Source: Candidatus Moduliflexus flocculans (GTDB lineage: Bacteria; Moduliflexota; Moduliflexia; Moduliflexales; Moduliflexaceae). From it: 49,905 nt of DNA. Of this stretch, positions 41,821-49,790 are shown one piece after another (the first letter of the stretch is position 1; every line of letters begins with the position of its first letter). The position numbers were made by a program, and so were the translations under genes. Under the pieces are notes generated by a model. That model had not been told where the DNA came from. It searched no databases and saw only the letters and a program-made list of their open reading frames with translations. Where the stretch lies: assembly GCA_000739515.1 (NCBI GenBank), contig DF820455.1, positions 1,005,864 through 1,055,768 on the forward strand, written 5' to 3'.

Positions 41821-43512
41821 GTGAATTATCGCATCCGTCAGGATTTTGATGCCAAACTGCGAGGGGAAATCGGAACAATCGTCACACCCCATTATAACAA
41901 CACGACGATCATTCTGACGTACCCGAATACCTATGCAGTCGGAATGTCAAACCTTGGATTTCAGACGATCTACGGATTGCTGAACGAATGCGAAAACGTC
42001 TGCTGCGAACGCGCATTTTTGCCGGATGCCCCTCTGCTTCCGTTATATTGGCAAACACACGCGCCGCTCTGCTCCCTTGAATCGAAAACGCCGCTGTCAG
42101 ACGTTGACATGGTGGCGTTTTCGATTTCCTTCGAAAACGATTATCTCCATCTGCTCGACATTCTCGAACTTGCCCGCCTTCCACTCAAAGCGGAAGACCG
42201 TCGCGACTCGCATCCGCTGATCATCGCTGGCGGAGCGATTACCACAATCAACCCCGAACCGTTAGCGCTGTTTGTTGACGCCTTTTTGCTTGGTGATGGC
42301 GAAGAGATTGTCCCGCAATTCGTCGCCGCCTATCAGCAATATGCGCCGACGCGCTCGAAACCCGAGCTATTAGAGCATCTTGCCGCTCTTCCAGGAGTCT
42401 ATGTTCCAGCATTATATGATGTGGCCTATCATGACGACGGCACGATTGACGCCGTTACGCCAATCGGCGGAGCGCCGTCGGTCATTTCAACCTGTCCGCT
42501 GACGGATTTAGAGACTTTTCCGGCGTATTCGCGCATTTTGACTGAAGAAACCGAATTCGGCGACATGTTTTTGCTTCAATTGACACGCGGCTGCCCGTAT
42601 AAATGCCGTTTTTGCCATACGGGTTACACGCAGCGGCCTCTCCGCCATCTCTCGCTCGAAACCGCGAAGCGCCTGATCGAACATGGCCTGCAATTTCGCC
42701 AAAAGATTGGATTGGTCAGCCCTGCCGTTGCCGATTATCCGCATTTTGAGGCACTGTATGATTTCATTCTCGAACGCGGCGGAAGCGTGACAGTTTCCTC
42801 CCTTCGCATCAGCGCATGCGCCAATACTGATATTTTGGAGCGGCTTTCCCGCGCCGGACAGCGCACGATCACCCTGGCGCCAGAGGCGGGAACGGAACGT
42901 TTGCGAAAAATCGTGCGAAAAAACTTGTCAAACGACATGTTATATGCCACGATTGAACGCATTGCGCTGGCAGGGATTCCCAACGTCAAACTCTACTTTT
43001 TAATTGGGCTTCCCTCCGAAACAGATGACGATATTGAGGCCTTGATCGAGGTGGGGCGGAACTGCCGCGACCTCATGGTGCAAACCATGAAACGCACCGG
43101 TAAAGTCGGAACGATTACGGTGAGCGTGAATCCATGCATTCCCAAACCATCAACGCCGTTGCAATGGTGCGGGATGGCAACTGAGCGGGAATTGAAACAG
43201 AAATTGCAGTGCATCACGCGCGGATTCGCCCGCGTCGGGAATGTGGATGTGATTGCGGAGCCGTTGCGCATGGCGCTCTGGCAAGGGATTTTGGCCAGGG
43301 GCGACCGTCGAATCGGGGAGGTGTTGCTGCTTGCCAAATCGCATCAAGGGGATTGGAAAAAAGCGTTTCGGCAATTGCAGCGCTCTCCTGAATTTTATAA
43401 TCATCGGGAACGAGGAGCAGACGAGCGATTTCCCTGGCAACATCTTCAGGTCGGCCAGTCTCAACAACAATTATTCGAAGAATATCAACAGCTTTTTACA
43501 GGGACTCGGTAG
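41821..43512 (+). CDS. B12-binding-domain-like radical SAM protein (TIGR03960-type)
   Basis: Residues 25-220 resemble a Rossmann-type cobalamin-binding-like region with YPNTYAVGMSNLGFQTIYGLLN and LGDGEEIVPQFV. The radical SAM cluster motif is C258-x3-C262-x2-C265 in RGCPYKCRFCHTGY, followed by YFLIGLPSETDDD. It looks like the family that is often fused to a TIGR03936 (DUF2344) domain. Here that part is missing and the protein ends at 563 residues. It starts at GTG 41821 and has no strong ribosome site. Possible work on rRNA/tRNA or small-molecule modification is unknown. It overlaps none of its neighbours. Confidence 0.85.
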   Translation: MNYRIRQDFDAKLRGEIGTIVTPHYNNTTIILTYPNTYAVGMSNLGFQTIYGLLNECENVCCERAFLPDAPLLPLYWQTHAPLCSLESKTPLSDVDMVAFSISFENDYLHLLDILELARLPLKAEDRRDSHPLIIAGGAITTINPEPLALFVDAFLLGDGEEIVPQFVAAYQQYAPTRSKPELLEHLAALPGVYVPALYDVAYHDDGTIDAVTPIGGAPSVISTCPLTDLETFPAYSRILTEETEFGDMFLLQLTRGCPYKCRFCHTGYTQRPLRHLSLETAKRLIEHGLQFRQKIGLVSPAVADYPHFEALYDFILERGGSVTVSSLRISACANTDILERLSRAGQRTITLAPEAGTERLRKIVRKNLSNDMLYATIERIALAGIPNVKLYFLIGLPSETDDDIEALIEVGRNCRDLMVQTMKRTGKVGTITVSVNPCIPKPSTPLQWCGMATERELKQKLQCITRGFARVGNVDVIAEPLRMALWQGILARGDRRIGEVLLLAKSHQGDWKKAFRQLQRSPEFYNHRERGADERFPWQHLQVGQSQQQLFEEYQQLFTGTR

Positions 43513-43549
43513 AGAAACGGCGCAGCCGTTGCTTTGCCGAACAGGATGT

Positions 43550-44878
43550 ATGCACAGACGTTATGGTCATGCTTGTGCGCTCATATTGACGGTCAGCGTA
43601 TTTGCGCTGTCATCGTGTTCGCTCTCTCAGGTGCTCAATCCGCCGACAGAGATAAGCCGGTCGCAGTTGCCGGTAGAACCAGTGTACATTCAACAGCAGC
43701 GAGGAACCGCCATTTATTACCCCAAAGGGGCGCAACCGGTGATGAGCGCTCAATCGCAAGGCGTCTCGATTCAGGGCGGCGGCGATACGCGGCTCGCCTA
43801 TACCCAATCGGCAGGAGAAAGCCTGGGAATGCAGGTGCAAAGCTCATTAGCCGAAGCCGAAGCGCTGGTTGCTTCTGGCGAAACCCGCATGCAGGAAGGA
43901 AATGTGAGAGAAGCGGTGCTGGAATTTGAACGCGCGCGAATTTTGATTGAACAAGAACTCGATCCGGCGTTAGCGCAAATTCAGAGCCAATCGCAGATTC
44001 AAGGCGGCGTCAGCATCCTTTCGACCTCTCAGATTCAGGGCGTAAGCGGAGAACGCACAGAACTCGTTGGTCGCATCAACGAGGCGTATGACGCGCGTGG
44101 CGCGGGAGATATGCAGCAAGAGCTTGATAAAGTCAGTAAATTACGCGAAGAAACCCGGTATCAACTGACGCCGATTTCCGTCGCGCCATCATCCAACTCA
44201 ATCAATTCTCGCTTGATACCGGTGACGCGTCCGAGTCAGCCTCAGCAGATCACGCCGACTTCCCCGACCGATCAGTCGTGGAACTGGCAAGATGAATTTT
44301 CCGGCGAGGTTGAGCGCAATATTCGCATCTTCCAGCAGCGGCAGGCTGATTTCGAACGCTGTCTGCAACGCGCCAATCAATATTTCCCGCAAGTGGCGTC
44401 TATCCTCCGTTCGTATGGCGTTCCACCGGAAATCGGATACATTGCGTTGATCGAAAGCGGATTTCAGCCGAATGCTGCCTCCTCATCAGGCCGCGCGGGC
44501 TTATGGCAATTGTCCGTCGCGCAGGCGCGGCAATATGGCCTGAGCACGTCGGCAGGCAGGGATCAGCGTTTTTCAATAGAGGCTTCGACGTATGCGTTCG
44601 CGCGATATATCTCCTCACTGTATCAACGCGCTGGCACCTGGCGTTTAGCCGTGATCAGCCATTCGCCGCAGCAAGATTATCTTGCGAAGCTCATCGCGGC
44701 GATGGCGATTGCCGGCGACCCGCAAGCCTATGGATTTAACGTCTATACGCCGAATTTATCGGGATATACGGACACGTCGTGGACGCAGGGCTGGTCGGGT
44801 GGACAATCATCGCAGTTCCCTGCGGTGCAATCGCATCAGCCTGAAATGTTGGAACCTCCGTCGGCGACCTTATATTAG
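43550..44878 (+). CDS. Lipoprotein lytic transglycosylase (MltD/SLT type)
   Basis: The enzyme cuts peptidoglycan to make anhydromuropeptides. The start ATG 43550 gives a lipoprotein signal peptide with the lipobox L-S-S-C at residues 20-23. A long frame from 43253 only shadows the radical SAM gene. A Gln/Ser-rich linker with SQIQGG repeats follows. The SLT domain is near residues 285-400, with the catalytic glutamate in ALIESGFQPNAASSSGRAGLWQL. After it LYQRAGTWRLAVISH is typical. MltD usually has LysM repeats, which are absent. The gene starts 37 bases after the radical SAM gene and a hairpin follows the stop. Confidence 0.88.
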   Translation: MHRRYGHACALILTVSVFALSSCSLSQVLNPPTEISRSQLPVEPVYIQQQRGTAIYYPKGAQPVMSAQSQGVSIQGGGDTRLAYTQSAGESLGMQVQSSLAEAEALVASGETRMQEGNVREAVLEFERARILIEQELDPALAQIQSQSQIQGGVSILSTSQIQGVSGERTELVGRINEAYDARGAGDMQQELDKVSKLREETRYQLTPISVAPSSNSINSRLIPVTRPSQPQQITPTSPTDQSWNWQDEFSGEVERNIRIFQQRQADFERCLQRANQYFPQVASILRSYGVPPEIGYIALIESGFQPNAASSSGRAGLWQLSVAQARQYGLSTSAGRDQRFSIEASTYAFARYISSLYQRAGTWRLAVISHSPQQDYLAKLIAAMAIAGDPQAYGFNVYTPNLSGYTDTSWTQGWSGGQSSQFPAVQSHQPEMLEPPSATLY

Positions 44879-44887
44879 TCTAAAATT

Positions 44888-44918
44888 CCTGTCAGGCATG
44901 GCTCACATGCCTGACAGG
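44888..44918. terminator. Hairpin after transglycosylase
   Basis: A perfect 13-bp stem (44888-44900 with 44906-44918) with a five-base loop and no U-tract lies eight bases before the plsC start. Confidence 0.6.
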
Positions 44919-44925
44919 CTGCCCT

Positions 44926-45597
44926 ATGCACCCCATAGACGATACCACGTTTACACTTACGGATTTTACCAGACGGTACTATCTTCCGGCGCGTCCTTAC
45001 GGCTATGCGCTGTTTCGGCTGTATTTCCGCCTGGAGGCCATCGGCATCGAGCATATTCCGGCATCAGGGGCAGTGGTGCTTGTGCCGAATCACAGCAGTT
45101 TCATGGACCCTCCGCTGCTATCGGCAGTCGTGCCGCGCGTGATTTATTTCCTGATGTTACATCATCATTATTACCACCCGCGTTTTCATTGGCTCTTCAG
45201 TCGCTTGCCCTGCATTCCGGTCAAGCGTTCAGGCGCAAGCCTGTCGGCGATGAAGGCGTGTCTCGACACGCTGGAACATCAACAGATTTTGTGCGTGTTC
45301 CCGGAAGGCGGCATCAGCGAAGAACATAAAGCGAAAGGGCTGCGGCAGGGCGCGGCGATGATGGCGCTGAAAACCGGCGCGCCGATTGTCCCGGTCGCGT
45401 TACACGGCGTCTCAACGGCGTTGCCGTTAGGAAAAATTTTTCCGCGTCCGCGCCGAATTACGATCAAATTTGGCGAGCCGATTCCCGCGCCCGACGGCGA
45501 CGCTCGCGATAAAGATCAACTGCAACGCCTGACAGAAGACGTGATGGCGCATATTCATGACTTGCTGCACGACGCGAAAAATCCTGTCAGGACGTAA
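44926..45597 (+). CDS. plsC: 1-acyl-sn-glycerol-3-phosphate acyltransferase (PlsC-like)
   Basis: It adds the second acyl chain to lysophosphatidic acid in phospholipid synthesis. Motif I is NHSSFMD, motif III is FPEGGISEE and motif IV is APIVPVALHG. The 223-residue size is ordinary for PlsC. There is no long N-terminal membrane helix, only a short amphipathic part. ATG 44926 directly follows a hairpin. A different acceptor (glycolipid or lysophospholipid) cannot be excluded. Confidence 0.9.
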   Translation: MHPIDDTTFTLTDFTRRYYLPARPYGYALFRLYFRLEAIGIEHIPASGAVVLVPNHSSFMDPPLLSAVVPRVIYFLMLHHHYYHPRFHWLFSRLPCIPVKRSGASLSAMKACLDTLEHQQILCVFPEGGISEEHKAKGLRQGAAMMALKTGAPIVPVALHGVSTALPLGKIFPRPRRITIKFGEPIPAPDGDARDKDQLQRLTEDVMAHIHDLLHDAKNPVRT

Positions 45598-45644
45598 ACA
45601 CCTGGCCGGATTGAGCGTGAATCCTGAACTGAGAGAGAAAAGGC

Positions 45645-45670
45645 TTGACATTTTTTGCGCGTTTTAAATT
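45645..45670 (+). promoter_or_regulatory. Possible rpoZ promoter
   Basis: TTGACA (45645-45650) is clear, but the best -10 nearby, TAAATT (45665-45670), gives a 14-base spacer. It is the only promoter-like sequence in the 158-base gap. Confidence 0.35.
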
Positions 45671-45755
45671 GTGGGATGTTGCGTGATGCTGCAACAAAAA
45701 ATTCTTTTCACGCAGCGTCAGATGCCAATAACTCAAAAAAGAGAGGTGTTGTCTT

Positions 45756-45956
45756 ATGTTTCGATTTGATTTGATTGCTCAGGCAATGGAAAAAGAACCG
45801 AATAAATTTTTATTAGTTCATGTATTGTCCAAACGGATGCATCAGATTGTTGACGGGGCACAACCACTGACCACGAAACATGTGGCGCCGGTCAATATTG
45901 CCTTACAAGAATTTGTGGATGGAAGCATCGGATTTGAAGAAGAAGAGAAAAAATAA
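45756..45956 (+). CDS. rpoZ: RNA polymerase omega subunit
   Basis: The 66-residue protein matches omega: the N-terminal FDLIAQAMEKEPNKFLLVHVLSKRMHQIV (family: xxCLExVxNRFELVxVASKRARQL), GAQPL, and NIALQEFVDGSIGFEEEEKK at the end. Omega helps assemble beta-prime. AGAGAGG precedes the ATG. No spoT or gmk follows. The gene ends before a terminator and a converging operon. Confidence 0.85.
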   Translation: MFRFDLIAQAMEKEPNKFLLVHVLSKRMHQIVDGAQPLTTKHVAPVNIALQEFVDGSIGFEEEEKK

Positions 45957-45996
45957 TACAAACGATCACATGCAGCAGTTCAATAAAGTATCAACG

Positions 45997-46027
45997 CCAG
46001 CCGGAGAGAATTTTTTTCTCCGGCTGG
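45997..46027. terminator. Bidirectional terminator
   Basis: The 11-bp stem (45997-46007 with 46017-46027) has a T-rich loop and lies between converging rpoZ and the permease gene. Confidence 0.75.
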
Positions 46028-46066
46028 TTGCGTTTTCGGACAAGCCTGCCAGGGCTAAAATCCAGA

Positions 46067-47209
46067 TTACGAATGCGAATGTGAGCAGGAACAACTGCCG
46101 CCGCATGTCTCCGCCGGACGCGCCCGCCGCCGCTGCCACGTTTCATAAAAACTCCGCCCGATCAGGAACAGCAAGACGAGAGCCGCCACGACGCTAAACC
46201 AGCGCGGAACCATTGCTTCGGCGCTGCCGACAGTTGATTGCGCCACGAGATGCATCCAGCCGTAAATCTTATCAAGCAGCAAACCCATCAGCACCGAACA
46301 AGCCGCAATGCTGCCTAAGTAAATTGCTATTGCGCGTTTGCCCAGCAATCCGTACACGACAGAAATCGTGGCGGCATTCGTCGCTGGCCCTGCCATCAGA
46401 AAGACGAACGCCGCGCCGGGGCTGACGCCCTTCATAATAAGCGCCGCCGCAATCGGCGTCGAGCCGGTGGCGCAGATATAAAGCGGAATCCCGACCGCCA
46501 GCATAATCAACATAGACGAAAAACCGCCGCCAAGATACGCTTCGAAAAACGTGTCGGGAATCAAGACGCTGATCGCCCCGGCAATCAGCAAGCCGACGAT
46601 CAGCCACCCGGCAATATCATCGAGAATCTCGCCGAAACCGTATTTGAGTGCCGCCGCCAATTTTTCGCGGTAGGAATGATGATTGCGGTGCGTTTCCGGC
46701 GGGCAATTTTCGCCGTCGCAGCAGTGATCCACTTTGCACGAGCGATCTAAGCGAATCTGCTCAAGTGCCTGTTCATTATACGACTTGCCGAAGAGGTTTT
46801 GCGTCACGCCAGCCACAAACGCCGTCACGAATGCGGCGAACGGTCGGAAAATCGTCATAATCGGGTCTAACAACCCGTATGTGACCGCGATGGAATCCAC
46901 GCCGGTTTCTGGCGTGGCAATCAAAAACGCGAGCGTTGCGCCATCATTCGCGCCCTGTTTGCGCAGTGCCGTCGCGGTCGGCAGCACACCGCACGAGCAG
47001 AGCGGCAGTGGCACGCCGAGCAGCGTGGCGTATAACACGGAACGGATGCGCCTCTTGCCAAGATAGGTGGCAATCGTCTGGGGATTCACTAAAATATGCA
47101 GCAAGCCAGCCACGAAAAAGCCAAACAAAATATAGGGCGACATTTCCACCAGCATATCCCAACATGCGGAAATGTACGCCAATACATAGCGAGAGAGTTG
47201 CGTCATCAT
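46067..47209 (-). CDS. SO_0444-type metal efflux permease
   Basis: A membrane protein of the DUF318/permease family with about eight membrane segments. LGVPLPLCSCGVLPTATAL and the related late ICATGSTPIAAALIMKGVSPG are conserved family blocks. Two Cys/His-rich stretches, CKVDHCCDGENCPPETHRNHH in the middle and the C-terminal ETCGGSCSCSHSHS, suit binding of Zn, Cu or Cd. It overlaps the upstream ArsR-type gene by four bases (ATGA), so the two are translationally coupled. Confidence 0.9.
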   Translation of the reverse strand: MMTQLSRYVLAYISACWDMLVEMSPYILFGFFVAGLLHILVNPQTIATYLGKRRIRSVLYATLLGVPLPLCSCGVLPTATALRKQGANDGATLAFLIATPETGVDSIAVTYGLLDPIMTIFRPFAAFVTAFVAGVTQNLFGKSYNEQALEQIRLDRSCKVDHCCDGENCPPETHRNHHSYREKLAAALKYGFGEILDDIAGWLIVGLLIAGAISVLIPDTFFEAYLGGGFSSMLIMLAVGIPLYICATGSTPIAAALIMKGVSPGAAFVFLMAGPATNAATISVVYGLLGKRAIAIYLGSIAACSVLMGLLLDKIYGWMHLVAQSTVGSAEAMVPRWFSVVAALVLLFLIGRSFYETWQRRRARPAETCGGSCSCSHSHS

Positions 47210-47640
47210 CGTTGCGCTCCCTGCGGCGATGGCAGGGGAAGCGTATCGGCCTCTTCTGCGTCTCGTCGTCCTATTGTGTATCGCGGTTCGGAGACATGTT
47301 CCATGCCCTGCATGATAATCTGCGTCACGTGATCGTCAGCCAGCGCGTAAAAGACGAATTTCCCGTCTTTGCGGTATTTCACTAATCCCGCCTGCTTCAG
47401 AATGCGCAATTGATGCGAAATCGCCGATTGAGTCATGTTCAGCATATCCGTCAAGTCTTGTACGCACATTTCCGAGGCGCAGAGCGCGTAAAGAATTTTG
47501 ATGCGCGTCGAGTCGCCAAACACTTTAAAAAAATCCGCTAATTCGTAGAGCGATTCGTCAGGCGGCATCAGCCCTGCCACTCTGCCGCAGCTTTCCTCGT
47601 GAATGAGGGCGCGTCGTCCGATTTGTGCGCTCTGTTCCAT
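47206..47640 (-). CDS. ArsR/SmtB family metal-sensing repressor
   Basis: The winged-helix core is FGDSTRIKILYALCASEMCVQDLTDMLNMTQSAISHQLRILKQAGLV. The alpha-5 metal site D-x-H-x10-H-x2-E of SmtB is present in DDHVTQIIMQGMEHVSE, which points to zinc. The alpha-3 site is reduced to the single cysteine in EMCV. It should repress itself and the coupled permease until zinc binds. The operator and promoter are at 47675-47721. The start at 47640 has a weak GAAAGAT upstream. Confidence 0.93.
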   Translation of the reverse strand: MEQSAQIGRRALIHEESCGRVAGLMPPDESLYELADFFKVFGDSTRIKILYALCASEMCVQDLTDMLNMTQSAISHQLRILKQAGLVKYRKDGKFVFYALADDHVTQIIMQGMEHVSEPRYTIGRRDAEEADTLPLPSPQGAQR

Positions 47641-47674
47641 CTTTCGAACCGTGATAATTGAATTTTAAATGAAT

Positions 47675-47694
47675 ATATGAGCAAGTATTCATAT
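47675..47694 (-). promoter_or_regulatory. Operator of the ArsR/SmtB type
   Basis: ATATGA and TCATAT form a palindrome with an eight-base centre that resembles the known SmtB/CzrA boxes (ATATGAACAAATATTCA). It overlaps the -10 of the promoter below, so binding would block transcription. Confidence 0.75.
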
Positions 47695-47721
47695 AATAAA
47701 AATGCAACCTCATTTTGTCAA
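47693..47721 (-). promoter_or_regulatory. Sigma70-type promoter of ArsR-permease operon
   Basis: On the minus strand TTGACA (47721-47716), a 17-base spacer and TATTAT (47698-47693). Confidence 0.85.
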
Positions 47722-47771
47722 GCGCAAACGTGCAATTATTTCAAGGATTATTGAATCGTATCAGAAAGATG

Positions 47772-47797
47772 CAGGAGTGCAAAAGCTTGCTTTTGCC
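47772..47797. repeat. Solo arm of the palindromic repeat family
   Basis: CAGGAGTGCAAAAGCTTGC and the following TTTTGCC match the arm of the element at 17421-17542. It folds as GCAAAAGC-TT-GCTTTTGC. No right-hand arm is nearby. Confidence 0.55.
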
Positions 47798-47810
47798 TCG
47801 TGATATTGCA

Positions 47811-47845
47811 TTCGCCATTGCCTGACTTCGTCAGGCAATGGCGAA
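47811..47845 (-). terminator. Hairpin directly after EamA gene
   Basis: A perfect 16-bp stem (47811-47826 with 47830-47845) with a three-base loop begins at the EamA stop codon. It lacks a U-tract. Confidence 0.65.
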
Positions 47846-48718
47846 TCAGCGTTTCGCTCGATTTGCAAACAGATCGAACGAAATCAGCGAGCCGGCGCAG
47901 ACGAGCAGGCTGACCACATAGAACATCCGGTCGGGGATTTCGCGAAAGAAAAAATAGCCTGAAATGCCTGCAAAAATGAACTGAGTCAGGCTCATAATGC
48001 TGACGACCTGACTGCGCACGTGCAGCATGGAATAATTGAGAATGGAATGGCCGACGACTGTCGGAATGAGGCCAAGCGCGGCAATGATCGCGATGTCGCC
48101 CAGCGTATAAGGCTTGATCGGGCTGACAAAGGCCAGCGCAATCACGAAACAGATGACTCCGGCAATCGCATAGACCGGCACGACATAGAGCCAGATGCTC
48201 CCGTTCTGCCTGTTTTTTCGGGCTAAAATCAGGTAGAAACCGAAAAACAACATCGAAAGAAAACAGACCGCATCGCCAAGAAAATAGGCGCGGCTGAGGT
48301 TGAAATCGGTCACGAACAACATCGCCGTGCCTGACATCGCCACGATCGTTCCGACGAGTTCCGCTCGCGTCAGCGATTCGCGAAACATCACGATCAGGAA
48401 CACCGGCATCACGACCGGCACAAGATTCACAATCAGCGACGCATTCGCAGACGGCGTCATCCGCGCCCCGATAATCCACGAAATAAAATGCAACGCTAAC
48501 AGCGCGCCCGGCAGGAACGCCTGACGCAATCCTCGCAAGATTCGATATTCCGGCTGCGCCCGCATCGCGCTGATGTACGCGGGCGTCAGGGCAATCGCCG
48601 CGACAAACAGGCGATATGCCGCTAACAAAATCGGGTGTTCATGACTGGCTTTGATAAAGATGACCGCGCTTGAACAGGCTAACTCACCAAACAAGAGAAT
48701 CAAAAATTTGATAACCAT
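47846..48718 (-). CDS. EamA/DMT family transporter
   Basis: Ten hydrophobic segments in 290 residues, arranged as two EamA halves, fit the drug/metabolite transporter superfamily. Examples are FLILLFGELACSSAVIFIKAS at the start, LFFGFYLILARKNRQNGS and the second-half SILNYSMLHVRSQVVSIMSLTQFIFAGISG. The substrate is unknown. The gene stands alone between the repeat-bearing gap upstream and the ArsR-permease unit downstream. Confidence 0.9.
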   Translation of the reverse strand: MVIKFLILLFGELACSSAVIFIKASHEHPILLAAYRLFVAAIALTPAYISAMRAQPEYRILRGLRQAFLPGALLALHFISWIIGARMTPSANASLIVNLVPVVMPVFLIVMFRESLTRAELVGTIVAMSGTAMLFVTDFNLSRAYFLGDAVCFLSMLFFGFYLILARKNRQNGSIWLYVVPVYAIAGVICFVIALAFVSPIKPYTLGDIAIIAALGLIPTVVGHSILNYSMLHVRSQVVSIMSLTQFIFAGISGYFFFREIPDRMFYVVSLLVCAGSLISFDLFANRAKR

Positions 48719-48744
48719 GATCTGCTTCCCATCAAAAAAGCAAT

Positions 48745-48776
48745 AGCCCTTCAGAGGGCGAATCCCTGAAAGGGCT
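48745..48776. repeat. Imperfect inverted repeat in EamA leader
   Basis: AGCCCTTCAG (48745-48754) pairs with CTGAAAGGGCT (48766-48776) with one bulged base, 27 bases upstream of the EamA start. Confidence 0.45.
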
Positions 48777-48899
48777 GAATGCCAATACTGTCATTGCGCC
48801 TTGCCGCGCCGCGTTTCTGTCAGCGATTGCGGATTGTTAATGATACGACTTGCCATGTATGAGCAAGTCTTGAAACAACGCACCTATATAAACGCCCGT

Positions 48900-49044
48900 G
48901 TCGTCATTCAGGAGTGCCTGGGCTTGCTTTGGCCATATCATGGCAAAAGCTCACTCAGGAATATTAACGCCTGCGGTGCTATCGCGTCGTCGAGTATTTG
49001 ACGGTCAAAGCAAGCTTCGGCGCTCCTGAAACCTGAATAATTGC
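48900..49044. mobile_element. Second MITE-like element, diverged
   Basis: The left arm CAGGAGTGCCTGGGCTTGC (from 48909) and right arm GTCAAAGCAAGCTTCGGCGC (from 49004) face each other. The right end CCTGAATAATTGC resembles the terminus of the element at 17421. No target duplication is visible. The 616-base gap 48719-49334 holds this, the hairpin at 48745 and a possible promoter, with no gene I can support. Confidence 0.6.
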
Positions 49045-49184
49045 CAACATTGTTTTGTCAATAAGATATTCGTTAGAGTTGAATGATACCGTCGAACAAC
49101 CTCCTGCCTCATCTTGTCAGCGCTTACCGCTTATGCACCAGTCTATTCGTCTCGCAGAGAATACGGCGAAAACTGCGATTCTTA

Positions 49185-49212
49185 TTGACAAAACAATGGT
49201 GATGCGTAAGAG
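49185..49212 (+). promoter_or_regulatory. Possible promoter of the GNAT gene
   Basis: TTGACA (49185-49190) with TAAGAG at 49207-49212 (16-base spacer), about 120 bases before the start. Confidence 0.4.
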
Positions 49213-49334
49213 TCATCGCCATTTCGAAACGGAAGGCGTCGCTATTATCTGTCTTTTTATTCACCCTGCTACTGACGAGTCATGTATGACGAAAACAATT
49301 TCTTTCTACATGTTCATGGGAGAATCGTGATTAT

Positions 49335-49790
49335 ATGCGCCCAGATCTTTTTATTCGCCCCTATCAGCCTGAGGATGAATCTCACGTTATTCAACTGTGG
49401 TTTCGCTGCCAATTGGTGACAGCAGCGAATAACCCCAAATGTGATATTGAACGAAAATGCCGGGTCAATCCTGAATTGTTTTTAGTCGGCCTGATTGAGG
49501 ATTCGCTTGTCGCCACCTGCATGGCCGGATACGAGGGGCATCGCGGTTGGATTAATTATCTCGCGGTTGACCCTGATTATCAGCGTCAAGGGGTTGCCTC
49601 ACAGATGATGGCGGCGGCGGAACAATTACTTAAAGCGTTGGGGTGTCCGAAAATTAATTTGCAGGTGCGGGAAACGAATGCGCACGTTATTGATTTCTAT
49701 CAGAGCATCGGTTACAGAAACGACCGCGTGATCAGCTTCGGCAAACGCCTCGAACATGACCCACCGTATCAGAATGAGCAGGAAGAGTAA
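49335..49790 (+). CDS. GNAT family acetyltransferase (YpeA-like)
   Basis: The 151-residue protein has LAVDPDYQRQGVASQMMAAAEQLL, the acetyl-CoA loop, and VRETNAHVIDFYQSIGY, the typical RimI/YpeA ending. The N-terminal RPYQPEDESHVIQLW fits the family. The pattern resembles YpeA, whose substrate is not known. The ATG 49335 has no strong ribosome site. The remaining 115 bases of the window hold no gene I can support. Confidence 0.9.
   Translation: MRPDLFIRPYQPEDESHVIQLWFRCQLVTAANNPKCDIERKCRVNPELFLVGLIEDSLVATCMAGYEGHRGWINYLAVDPDYQRQGVASQMMAAAEQLLKALGCPKINLQVRETNAHVIDFYQSIGYRNDRVISFGKRLEHDPPYQNEQEE

Noticed and set aside
44682..45329. Plus-strand open frame of about 215 codons
   Set aside because: It overlaps the transglycosylase and plsC in a different frame and has a shadow-like composition.
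48892..49052. Target duplication around the second palindromic element
   Set aside because: The eight bases on either side do not match.
49055..49330. Possible 91-residue protein before the GNAT gene
   Set aside because: No ribosome site, no domain, and much of it is low-complexity intergenic DNA. It cannot be supported.
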